Notes: generated by a model from the sequence alone, not told the origin. A stretch of DNA of 6,477 nucleotides from Natronohydrobacter sp. (GCA_007123015.1 SKSL01000043.1:1-6477); one strand, 5' to 3'. Shown: positions 1-5,983, counted from the first letter of the stretch. Made by a program: numbers and translations.

Positions 1-882
1 ATGGCACAGGCCATTATCGTCACCGCCATGGTCGTCAGCCGCGCCTCGATCCGAGATGTACTGGATGAAGCGCAATCGGCCTCGCGCATTGGCTATGTGA
101 CGATGGGCATGGCGATTGTGCCGATGATCGCGCCCGCCATTGGCGGGCTGCTTGATGAAATATTCGGCTGGCGCGGCAGTTTCGGGCTGATGCTGCTGGC
201 CGGGCTGGCCGTGCTGGCGCTGACCTGGCGCGATATGGGCGAAACCAAGCTGCAGCGCAGCACCAGCATGACCGGTGTTCTGGTCGAATTGCCTGAACTG
301 ATGCGCGCACGCCGCTTCTGGGGCTATTGCGGCACGGCCACGCTCGCCTCTGGCGCGTTCTTCGCATACCTGGGCGGCGCACCTTTCGTGGGGGCCATGG
401 TGTTCGGCATGTCGCCCGCGCAACTGGGCCTTTATTTCGGCGCGCCGGCCGTCGGCTATGCTGCAGGCAATTTCCTGTCGGGCCGCTACGCCGCACGCGT
501 GGGCGTGAACCGGATGATCCTGCTGGGCTGCGCTGTGGCCTTCGGCGGCATGCTGGCGCTGCTCATCCTGTCTTTGACCCTGCCCCTGACGCCGCTCATT
601 TTCTTCGGCCTGTTCGTGACTGTGGGTCTGGGCAATGGCATGCTGCTACCCTCGGCAACATCGGGCATGATGTCCGTGCGCCCGCATCTGGCAGGCACCG
701 CAAGCGGCATCGGCGGCGCGATCATGATCGGTGGGGGGGCCGGCCTTTCGGCCCTCGCAGGCGCGATCCTGACACCCGAGAGCGGGGCCATGCCGCTGAT
801 CTGGCTGATGGTCACGACCACGGGGCTGGGTTTCCTGCCACTTCTCTATGTGATCCGGCGCGAGGCGCAGCTTTCGGCTTGA
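1..882 (+). CDS. Bcr/CflA-family MFS drug efflux transporter, 5'-truncated by window edge
   Basis: This is the C-terminal 293 residues of an inner-membrane major facilitator transporter of the drug:H+ antiporter (DHA1) type, closest by eye to the Bcr/CflA group (bicyclomycin/chloramphenicol-type efflux). The reading frame is open to base 1, so the ATG there is probably an internal Met. Family members are about 400 residues, so roughly 110 are missing. Visible hydrophobic segments, by visible residue, fit TM5-TM12: about 31-51, 60-77, 106-125, 138-158, 170-191, 195-216, 232-257 and 263-284. Residues 1-13 look like the end of TM4. The first full segment carries APAIGG (44-49), matching the antiporter motif C expected in TM5, and the preceding stretch RASIRDV followed by IGYVTMGMA is typical of Bcr/CflA proteins. 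The loop at about 78-105 would be the long central cytoplasmic loop. The substrate cannot be told from sequence. The regulator gene begins 67 bases after its stop on the same strand. Confidence is high for MFS and good for the subfamily. Confidence 0.88.
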   Translation: MAQAIIVTAMVVSRASIRDVLDEAQSASRIGYVTMGMAIVPMIAPAIGGLLDEIFGWRGSFGLMLLAGLAVLALTWRDMGETKLQRSTSMTGVLVELPELMRARRFWGYCGTATLASGAFFAYLGGAPFVGAMVFGMSPAQLGLYFGAPAVGYAAGNFLSGRYAARVGVNRMILLGCAVAFGGMLALLILSLTLPLTPLIFFGLFVTVGLGNGMLLPSATSGMMSVRPHLAGTASGIGGAIMIGGGAGLSALAGAILTPESGAMPLIWLMVTTTGLGFLPLLYVIRREAQLSA

Positions 883-896
883 CGCGACAGCTGCGC

Positions 897-926
897 TTTG
901 CAAACCTGTCATGCAAAGCCTGCAAA
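897..926 (+). promoter_or_regulatory. Candidate ScfR operator: three TGCAAA repeats
   Basis: A perfect palindromic octamer TTTGCAAA (897-904) is followed by CATGCAAA (910-917) and CCTGCAAA (919-926), so the core TGCAAA occurs three times within 30 bases. Known of the family: PccR of Rhodobacter sphaeroides, a member of the same family as the gene downstream, acts through TTTGCAAA-N4-TTTGCAAA, and corynebacterial RamB sites contain TTTGCAAA. Here the second copy is imperfect and lies at a spacing of five rather than four. The site ends 23 bases before the preferred ATG at 950, a usual place for autoregulation. Binding is inferred, not shown. Confidence 0.55.
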
Positions 927-941
927 CCCCGCTAACCGTCC

Positions 942-945
942 GAGG
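942..945 (+). promoter_or_regulatory. Weak ribosome binding site (GAGG) supporting the ATG at 950
   Basis: GAGG lies four bases before the ATG at 950, a little close but usable. The alternative in-frame ATG at 911 has no purine-rich site in front of it and would place the TGCAAA repeats inside the coding region. Both points favour the start at 950. Confidence 0.45.
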
Positions 946-949
946 CCTG

Positions 950-2341
950 ATGCCCCCGCAAAAACTCTATGCTGGTGCCAAACTGCGCGAAACCCGTACC
1001 CAGCTTGGTCTGACGCAAAAGGATTTCGCCGGGCGGCTGGGCGTGTCGCTGCCCTATCTGAACCAGATGGAGAACAACCACCGCCCACTCTCGACGTCGG
1101 TCGTCCTCGCGCTTGCGCGCGAATTCGGCATGGATGTGACCGAACTCTCCGCAGGCGATAGCGAGCGGCTTGTATCAGATCTGCGCGAGGCCTTCGCTGA
1201 TCCGCTGTTTAGCAAATCCACCCCTGCCCTGCCCGATCTGCGACTGGTCGGCGCGAATGCGCCGGGCTTTGCGCGCGCCTTCCTGGACCTGCACCGTGCT
1301 TACCGGCAAGCGCAGGAACAACTCGCCTCGCTGGACGAAGCCCTTGGGCGCGAAGATACCACGCTGCGCCTGTCCCCCTGGGAAGAAGTACGCGATTTCT
1401 TCCATTATTGTGACAATTACATCGATGCTGTGGACCGCGCCGCCGAGCGCTTCACAGCCTCCGGGCGCGATCCGATCCAGCTTGCCAGTGAAGCGCTCGC
1501 CAATCGCAAGATCACGCTGCGCCTGACCAATACGCGCAGCTTGCGCAGCTTTGACCCCGAGACTGGCACGCTGGAAATATCGGCCAAGGCCACTCGCGCC
1601 ACTCAGGCCTTTCAACTGCTGCACCAGGTCGCCTTGATCACTCAAAGCGATCTGTTCGACGCAACGCTGGACCTCGCCCGCTTCCAGTCCGATGAAGCCC
1701 GCGCCATCGCCAAGATCGGAATTGCGAATTACTTCGCCGGGGCCGCATTGCTTCCTTACCGCCGCTTTCAAGAGACCGCAGCCGCCACCCGCCACGATCT
1801 CGAAACGCTGGCAGATAAATTCGGGGCCTCTATCGAGCAAGTCGCGCATCGCCTGTCCACGATGCAACGTCCCGGCGCGAAGGGCGTACCGTTTTTCTTC
1901 GTGCGCATTGATCAGGCCGGCACCATCACCAAGCGCCATTCGGCCACCCGCCTGCAATTCGCCCGTTTCGGCGGGGCCTGCCCGCTCTGGAATGTTCATC
2001 GCGCTTTTGAAACTCCGGGCCGCTTCCTGCGCCAATTGGCTGAAACCCCCGACGGAATGCGCTATTTCTGCCTCGCGCTGGCCGTGACCAAGGGCGGCGG
2101 GGCCTATCACGCGCCCGTGCGCCGCTATGCCATCGCGCTTGGCTGCGAAATCGACCATGCCAGCCGTCTGGTCTATGCCGATGGCATGGATATCAGCCGC
2201 GCCACTGTCTTCGAGCCCATCGGCATTTCCTGTCGCATCTGCGAGCGCGACCATTGTCACCAGCGGTCGGTCCCGCCGCTGGAGAGACGCTTGCGCATTG
2301 ACCACGACCAGCGTGGGCTGCTGCCTTACAACATAGAGTAG
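950..2341 (+). CDS. ScfR-family (RamB/PccR-like) HTH transcriptional regulator
   Basis: This is a 463-residue cytoplasmic DNA-binding regulator of the short-chain fatty acyl-CoA regulator family, whose members control acetate, propionate or related acyl-CoA assimilation. Residues 5-66 form an XRE-type helix-turn-helix; the family-typical opening KLYAGAKLR is followed by LTQKDFAGRLGVSLPYLNQMENNHRPL. The middle (about 145-270) corresponds to the IrrE/ImmA-like region, but the expected HExxH zinc motif is not present: the matching place reads QLLHQVA (222-228), so peptidase activity is unlikely. The C-terminal third is the ScfR domain with cysteines at 344, 374, 399, 428, 431 and 436, including SCRICERDHCHQR. 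I chose ATG 950 over ATG 911 (13 extra residues) because homologues begin at MPxxKLYAG and the repeats at 897-926 look like an operator. No acyl-CoA gene is adjacent, so the specific target is unknown. The family call is firm; the paralogue (PccR, RamB-type or other) is not resolved. Confidence 0.9.
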   Translation: MPPQKLYAGAKLRETRTQLGLTQKDFAGRLGVSLPYLNQMENNHRPLSTSVVLALAREFGMDVTELSAGDSERLVSDLREAFADPLFSKSTPALPDLRLVGANAPGFARAFLDLHRAYRQAQEQLASLDEALGREDTTLRLSPWEEVRDFFHYCDNYIDAVDRAAERFTASGRDPIQLASEALANRKITLRLTNTRSLRSFDPETGTLEISAKATRATQAFQLLHQVALITQSDLFDATLDLARFQSDEARAIAKIGIANYFAGAALLPYRRFQETAAATRHDLETLADKFGASIEQVAHRLSTMQRPGAKGVPFFFVRIDQAGTITKRHSATRLQFARFGGACPLWNVHRAFETPGRFLRQLAETPDGMRYFCLALAVTKGGGAYHAPVRRYAIALGCEIDHASRLVYADGMDISRATVFEPIGISCRICERDHCHQRSVPPLERRLRIDHDQRGLLPYNIE

Positions 2342-2342
2342 C

Positions 2343-4610
2343 TCAACCGCATTTCGAATGACCGCAGGCACGACAGGTCATGCAGCCTTCGATCATCACC
2401 ATCTCATAGGCCCCACAGGCCGGACAGGCCCGCCCGCGCGAGGCCGCATCGCCCACCGCCAGCTTCGCGGCCTCGGGGTCTGTCTTCAGCCCCAGCCCTT
2501 CACCCCCGATAAACCCGATGCGGATCAGATGCTGCTCGATCACCCCCCCGATAGCGGCCAGGATCGACGGAATATACCGCCCCTCGACCCAGGCGCCGCC
2601 GCGCGGATCGAACACCGCTTTCAACTCTTCAACCACGAAAGACACATCGCCCCCGCGCCGGAACACCGCCGAGATCATCCGCGTCAGCGCCACAGTCCAG
2701 GCGAAATGCTCCATATTCTTCGAATTGATGAAAATCTCGAAGGGCCGGCGGTGCCCGTTGATCACAGTGTCATTGATCGTGACATAAATGGCGTGCTCGG
2801 ATCCGGGCCATTTCAGCTTGTAAGTATGTCCCTCCAGCGCAGCGGGCCGATCAAATGGCGTGGAGAGATAGACCACATCCGCGCCCTTATCCGCTTCCGG
2901 TGCGGCCTCGGTCTTTTCCGACACCGAAAGCACTGAACCTGTCACATCATTTGGCCGGTACGTCGTGCAGCCCTTGCAGCCCAGATCCCAGGCCGCCATG
3001 TAGACATCCTTGAAATCCTCGAAACTGATATCTTCCGGGCAGTTGATCGTCTTGGAAATCGAGCTGTCCACCCATTTCTGCGCCGCTGCCTGCATCTTCA
3101 CATGATCTATCGGTGCTAGTGTCTGGGCATTGACGAAATAGCCCGGCAGCGGCGCATCCCCATTCTTCTCGCGCCACAGCCGCACGGCGTAATCCTCGAC
3201 TGTTTCCTCAGTGCGCGCGCCATCCTTTTGCAACACCTTGCGTGTGTATTCATAGGCAAAGACCGGCTCGATCCCGGAACTGACATTGCCTGCATAGAGG
3301 CTGATGGTCCCTGTGGGCGCGATTGATGTGAGCAGCGCATTGCGGATCCCATATGCGCGGATCGCGTTGCGCACATCATCGTCCATCGCGCGCATATTGG
3401 CGGATGCGAGAAAGCCCTCTGCCTCGAACAGGGGAAACGTCCCTTTTTCGCGCGCCAGATCAACACTCGCCAGATAAGCCGACCGCGCAATCGCGTGCAT
3501 CCACTGATCAAGCTGCGCAACAGCGGCATCCGAGCCATAGCGCAGCCCCACCATCAGCAGCGCATCGGCAAGCCCCGTCACCCCCAGCCCGATCCGCCGC
3601 TTGGCGTGTGCCTCCTGCGCCTGCGCGTCGAGCGGGAAGCGGCTGGCATCGACGACATTATCCATCATGCGGACAGCGACCCGCACCAGATCATCTAGCG
3701 CCGCCCCATCCAGCCGCGCGCCCGTCTCGAAAGGATCAAGCACCAGCCGCGCCAGATTGACCGAGCCCAGCAGACACGCACCATAAGGCGGCAAGGGCTG
3801 TTCGCCGCAAGGATTGGTCGCGGCAATCGTCTCGCAATAGTTCAGGTTGTTCGCCGCATTGATCCGGTCGATGAAGATCACGCCGGGTTCGGCATAATCA
3901 TAGGTCGCGCGCATGATCCGGTTCCACAAATCGCGCGCCTGCACAGTCTGATAAACGCGGCCATCAAACACCAGATCCCAGGGCCCATCAGCTTTAACAG
4001 CCTCCATGAAGGGGTCTGTCACCAGCACGGACAGATTGAACATCCGCAACCGCGCCGCATCTCGCTTGGTGGCGATAAATTCCTCGATATCCGGGTGATC
4101 ACAGCGCATGGTCGCCATCATCGCGCCTCGGCGCGAGCCTGCAGACATGATCGTGCGGCACATCGCGTCCCAGACATCCATGAAGGACAAGGGCCCCGAG
4201 GCATCCGCCGCCACACCCATCACTGGCGCGCCCCTGGGCCGGATGGTCGAGAAATCATAGCCGATCCCGCCGCCCTGCTGCATGGTCAACGCGGCCTCTT
4301 TCAGCATCTCGAAAATGCCGCCCATCGAATCGGGGATCGTGCCCATCACGAAACAGTTGAACAACGTGACCGACCGCCCGGTCCCCGCCCCGGCGGTGAT
4401 CCGCCCTGCAGGCAGGAACTTGAAATCCTCAAGCGCCGCGTAGAACTGGTCTTCCCAATGCGCGGGGTCTGCTTCCACTGCGGCCAAGGCCCGCGCGATT
4501 CGCCGCCAGCTATCCTCGACCGTGACATCCTGCACTATGCCATCTGCGTCTTTCAGACGGTATTTCATATCCCAGATCTGCTCGGCAATCGGGGCAGCGA
4601 AACGGCTCAT
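2343..4610 (-). CDS. nrdJ: Adenosylcobalamin-dependent (class II) ribonucleotide reductase NrdJ
   Basis: This cytoplasmic enzyme reduces ribonucleotides to deoxyribonucleotides using a thiyl radical generated from adenosylcobalamin, independently of oxygen. The 755-residue protein has the radical signature NPCGE, with N266, C268 (thiyl) and E270. By analogy with Thermotoga maritima NrdJ, C86 (in FNCFV) and C279 (11 residues after C268) are the active-site redox pair. APTGTIS (431-437) is a phosphate-binding loop, and KGCTTYRPN is at 546-554. A TSCPD domain spans about 590-700. The tail has CPAC (729-732), CMTC (743-746) and CGHSKCG at the end: a likely zinc ribbon plus the swinging cysteines that re-reduce the active site. 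The protein starts directly with the alpha-helical RNR domain; I see no N-terminal ATP-cone. I chose ATG 4610 because it has AAAGGA eight bases upstream and a good promoter. The upstream in-frame ATG at 4724 lies before that promoter and overlaps the divergent gene. Its stop faces the regulator's stop across one base. Confidence 0.96.
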   Translation of the reverse strand: MSRFAAPIAEQIWDMKYRLKDADGIVQDVTVEDSWRRIARALAAVEADPAHWEDQFYAALEDFKFLPAGRITAGAGTGRSVTLFNCFVMGTIPDSMGGIFEMLKEAALTMQQGGGIGYDFSTIRPRGAPVMGVAADASGPLSFMDVWDAMCRTIMSAGSRRGAMMATMRCDHPDIEEFIATKRDAARLRMFNLSVLVTDPFMEAVKADGPWDLVFDGRVYQTVQARDLWNRIMRATYDYAEPGVIFIDRINAANNLNYCETIAATNPCGEQPLPPYGACLLGSVNLARLVLDPFETGARLDGAALDDLVRVAVRMMDNVVDASRFPLDAQAQEAHAKRRIGLGVTGLADALLMVGLRYGSDAAVAQLDQWMHAIARSAYLASVDLAREKGTFPLFEAEGFLASANMRAMDDDVRNAIRAYGIRNALLTSIAPTGTISLYAGNVSSGIEPVFAYEYTRKVLQKDGARTEETVEDYAVRLWREKNGDAPLPGYFVNAQTLAPIDHVKMQAAAQKWVDSSISKTINCPEDISFEDFKDVYMAAWDLGCKGCTTYRPNDVTGSVLSVSEKTEAAPEADKGADVVYLSTPFDRPAALEGHTYKLKWPGSEHAIYVTINDTVINGHRRPFEIFINSKNMEHFAWTVALTRMISAVFRRGGDVSFVVEELKAVFDPRGGAWVEGRYIPSILAAIGGVIEQHLIRIGFIGGEGLGLKTDPEAAKLAVGDAASRGRACPACGAYEMVMIEGCMTCRACGHSKCG

Positions 4611-4618
4611 GGCGCATA

Positions 4619-4624
4619 TCCTTT
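4619..4624 (-). promoter_or_regulatory. Ribosome binding site of nrdJ (AAAGGA)
   Basis: Read on the minus strand, AAAGGA stands eight bases before the ATG at 4610. This fixes the nrdJ start and argues against the 38-residue longer frame that begins at 4724. Confidence 0.75.
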
Positions 4625-4647
4625 GGGGCAGGCATCCGGAAAGCCGC

Positions 4648-4676
4648 AAGATACGCGCCAGCCCCCCTTCGGTCAA
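4648..4676 (-). promoter_or_regulatory. Predicted housekeeping-sigma promoter of nrdJ
   Basis: On the minus strand, TTGACC (4676-4671; five of six consensus bases) is followed after exactly 17 bases by TATCTT (4653-4648; four of six). A transcript would start near 4641, giving a leader of about 30 bases that contains the AAAGGA site. The leader is too short for a cobalamin riboswitch. No start site has been measured; this is a sequence match. Confidence 0.55.
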
Positions 4677-4681
4677 CGGCC

Positions 4682-4709
4682 TTGCCGCCCTTCCCGCAGC
4701 CACTATAAC
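4682..4709 (+). promoter_or_regulatory. Predicted promoter of the DUF1489 gene, possibly leaderless
   Basis: TTGCCG (4682-4687; four of six) and TATAAC (4704-4709; five of six) are 16 bases apart. Initiation six to eight bases after the -10 would fall at about 4715-4717, on or next to the ATG at 4717. That fits the absence of a convincing ribosome binding site in front of this gene and suggests a leaderless messenger. Confidence 0.45.
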
Positions 4710-4715
4710 TGCGGG
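4693..4715. repeat. Perfect 7-bp inverted repeat around the DUF1489 -10 box
   Basis: CCCGCAG (4693-4699) and CTGCGGG (4709-4715) are exact reverse complements with nine bases between them, ending one base before the ATG at 4717. The predicted -10 (TATAAC) lies in the spacer and shares one base with the right arm. As DNA, this is the usual geometry for a dimeric repressor covering a promoter. If transcription starts further upstream, the same bases could fold as an RNA hairpin directly against the start codon. No protein is assigned to it. Confidence 0.6.
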
Positions 4716-4716
4716 C

Positions 4717-5145
4717 ATGAGCACAATTCATCTGGTCAAAATCTGCGTGGGTGCCGAACAGGTCGAAGATCTGCTGCATTGGCAACGTGACCCGCGCGCG
4801 CTCGGCCCTGATGGCCTGCCGCGTCATGTCACGCGCATGTGGCCCAAGCGCGCCGATGCGCTGCGCAATGGCGGCTCGCTCTACTGGGTGTTCAAGGGTG
4901 TGATCCTCGCGCGCCAGCGCATCCTGCGGCTCGAAGATGTCACAGGCGGCGATGGCATCCTGCGCTGCGGCATCGTGCTCGACCCCGAAGTGACCCGCAC
5001 AGCCGCCGCCCCCAAACGCCCTTTCCAAGGCTGGCGCTATCTGGACCCAAAAGACGCCCCCCCTGATCTGCCGAAAGCCCGCGCCGGAGATGACACGCTG
5101 CCCCCAGAGCTTGACGCCGCCCTGGCCGATCTGGGCCTGCGCTGA
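4717..5145 (+). CDS. DUF1489 family protein, function unknown
   Basis: This is a 142-residue soluble protein that I recognise as the DUF1489 family, a group of short proteins found mainly in alphaproteobacteria with no established function. Typical features are the opening IHLVKICVGA (4-13), the stretch RHVTRMWPKRADALRNGGSL (36-55), the hydrophobic WVFKGVILARQRIL (57-70), and a C-terminal third with GWRYLDPKDAPPDL (105-118) ending in a family-typical hydrophobic LxxLGLR. No signal peptide, membrane segment or metal-binding cysteine cluster is visible; only two cysteines are present (10 and 84). The ATG at 4717 starts the conserved part. The frame is open upstream to 4522, but that part lies in the control region and inside nrdJ. 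The gene is divergent from nrdJ with 106 bases between the start codons, which makes shared regulation possible. A link to nucleotide or B12 metabolism would be guesswork. Confidence 0.85.
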   Translation: MSTIHLVKICVGAEQVEDLLHWQRDPRALGPDGLPRHVTRMWPKRADALRNGGSLYWVFKGVILARQRILRLEDVTGGDGILRCGIVLDPEVTRTAAAPKRPFQGWRYLDPKDAPPDLPKARAGDDTLPPELDAALADLGLR

Positions 5146-5149
5146 TTCT

Positions 5150-5172
5150 CATTTTCTTGCCAGAAATACTTA
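5150..5172. other. AT-rich small dyad just after the DUF1489 stop
   Basis: Right after the stop codon comes an AT-rich patch in otherwise GC-rich DNA, centred on TTTCT-TGCC-AGAAA (5154-5167), a five-base-pair stem with a four-base loop, followed by TACTT. The sequence CTTGCCAGAAATACT resembles a short intergenic element I associate, from memory and unverified, with gene ends in Rhodobacteraceae. It could be part of a transcription end or an RNA-processing site. There is no classic GC stem plus T-run. Confidence 0.3.
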
Positions 5173-5198
5173 ATCAGACACATCCCAAACCAGACCGA

Positions 5199-5228
5199 GG
5201 CTGCCGGGGCGCGCTGGCCCGGTCAGCC
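5199..5228. terminator. Candidate bidirectional hairpin between DUF1489 and ccdA
   Basis: GGCTGCCGGG (5199-5208) pairs with CCCGG and CAGCC (5218-5222 and 5224-5228), a ten-base-pair GC-rich stem with one bulged base at 5223 and a nine-base loop. It overlaps the last codon and stop of ccdA and lies 53 bases after the DUF1489 stop, the right place to end both convergent transcripts. No T-run follows on either strand, so it is not a textbook intrinsic terminator. It may act with Rho or as a 3'-end stabiliser. Confidence 0.4.
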
Positions 5229-5975
5229 AATATGCTGCATCACTGGAAAGGTTTCGAGCAACCACCAGCTGAACGCAGAAAACGCACCTGTCACAAGGGC
5301 AATGCCGACAATGATCAAGAGCACACCCATCGCTTTCTCGATCACGCTCATATAAGGCTTCAGCCGGTTCATAAGCCCCATCGAGCGCTGCACGAAGATC
5401 GCAGCCAGCAGGAAGGGCAGCCCCAGTCCCAGCGCATAGACCCCCAACATGGCCGTACCGCGCGTCACTGTGGCATCAGTCGCGGCCATGGTCAGGATCG
5501 CGCCCAGCACAGGACCGATGCAGGGTGTCCAGCCAAAGGCAAAGGCTAACCCCAGGATATATGCGCCAAAGGCCGATCCGCCCCGGTCACCCGCATCCAG
5601 CCGCGCTTCGCGCATCAGGAACGGGATGCGAAACAGCCCGAGAAAATGCACCCCGAACAGGATCACAACGACCCCGGCAATCTGCCCGAACAGCGTGGCA
5701 TTGCTCAGAAACAGATGCCCCATGGTCGAGGCCGTGAAGCCCAGCAGCAGAAAAACTGTCGACAAGCCCATGAAAAAGAACAAGGCGGGCAGGATGGCGC
5801 GGCGCGACGCCTGACCCTCGGCGCTCAGCTCCTGCATCGAGATCCCGCCCATATAGGCCAGGTAGGGCGGCACGATCGGCAACACGCAAGGCGACAGAAA
5901 AGACAGAATCCCGGCACCGAATGCGATGGACAGCGCCACAATCAGCCCTGCATCGAATACATCTATCCCGAACAT
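5223..5975 (-). CDS. ccdA: Cytochrome c biogenesis / thiol transport protein CcdA
   Basis: This is a 250-residue inner-membrane protein of the CcdA/DsbD-beta family. It carries reducing equivalents from cytoplasmic thioredoxin across the membrane to periplasmic thioredoxin-like proteins, which keep apocytochrome c haem-binding cysteines reduced. Six hydrophobic segments are visible at about 12-38, 62-83, 95-116, 135-163, 174-196 and 212-235. The two family-defining cysteines are present, each next to a proline: LSPCVLP (C30, first segment) and GWTPCIGP (C152, fourth segment); these are the only two cysteines in the protein. Length agrees with the family (about 240-250). The start at 5975 has AGAAGG (5989-5984) eight bases upstream. 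No thioredoxin-like partner, ccm gene or other maturation gene is next to it, so its partner is encoded elsewhere. It lies downstream of the probable RNase E gene on the same strand, 127 bases away, so read-through from that gene is possible. The alternative is a CcdA paralogue serving another periplasmic thiol system. Confidence 0.95.
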   Translation of the reverse strand: MFGIDVFDAGLIVALSIAFGAGILSFLSPCVLPIVPPYLAYMGGISMQELSAEGQASRRAILPALFFFMGLSTVFLLLGFTASTMGHLFLSNATLFGQIAGVVVILFGVHFLGLFRIPFLMREARLDAGDRGGSAFGAYILGLAFAFGWTPCIGPVLGAILTMAATDATVTRGTAMLGVYALGLGLPFLLAAIFVQRSMGLMNRLKPYMSVIEKAMGVLLIIVGIALVTGAFSAFSWWLLETFPVMQHIG

Positions 5976-5983
5976 AGCGCTCG

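Noticed and set aside
879..908. A promoter for the regulator using TTGACG at 879-884
   Set aside because: The -35 overlaps the transporter's stop codon and looks acceptable, but no -10 resembling TATAAT is found 15-19 bases downstream.
911..949. A 13-residue N-terminal extension of the ScfR regulator from ATG 911
   Set aside because: It has no ribosome binding site, lies inside the TGCAAA repeats, and the family begins at MPxxKLYAG, which matches ATG 950.
1175..2371. A 398-codon open frame on the minus strand opposite the ScfR regulator
   Set aside because: It is the antisense shadow of the well-supported regulator gene. Its translation shows no recognisable domain, and long open antisense frames are common in GC-rich coding DNA.
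3226..3233. TTTGCAAC inside nrdJ as another ScfR site
   Set aside because: It is a single near-match in the middle of a coding region, with no partner copy at the expected spacing.
4700..4715. A possible NrdR box at the CCACTATAAC stretch
   Set aside because: The left half resembles the NrdR consensus (CACTATA), but the right half does not, and no second box at helical spacing is present. The perfect dyad there has other arms.
4522..4716. A longer DUF1489 frame starting within nrdJ
   Set aside because: The upstream part is the reverse side of nrdJ and the control region. Family-like sequence starts exactly at ATG 4717.
4611..4724. A 38-residue N-terminal extension of NrdJ from ATG 4724
   Set aside because: It would place the promoter and ribosome binding site inside the coding region and overlap the start of the DUF1489 gene; the extension is not family-like.
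5157..5549. Plus-strand open frames opposite ccdA and the rightmost gene (5157-5549, 5449-5814, 5646-6308)
   Set aside because: They overlap strongly supported minus-strand coding sequence, have Arg/Gln/His/Pro-rich translations typical of antisense frames, and lack ribosome binding sites.
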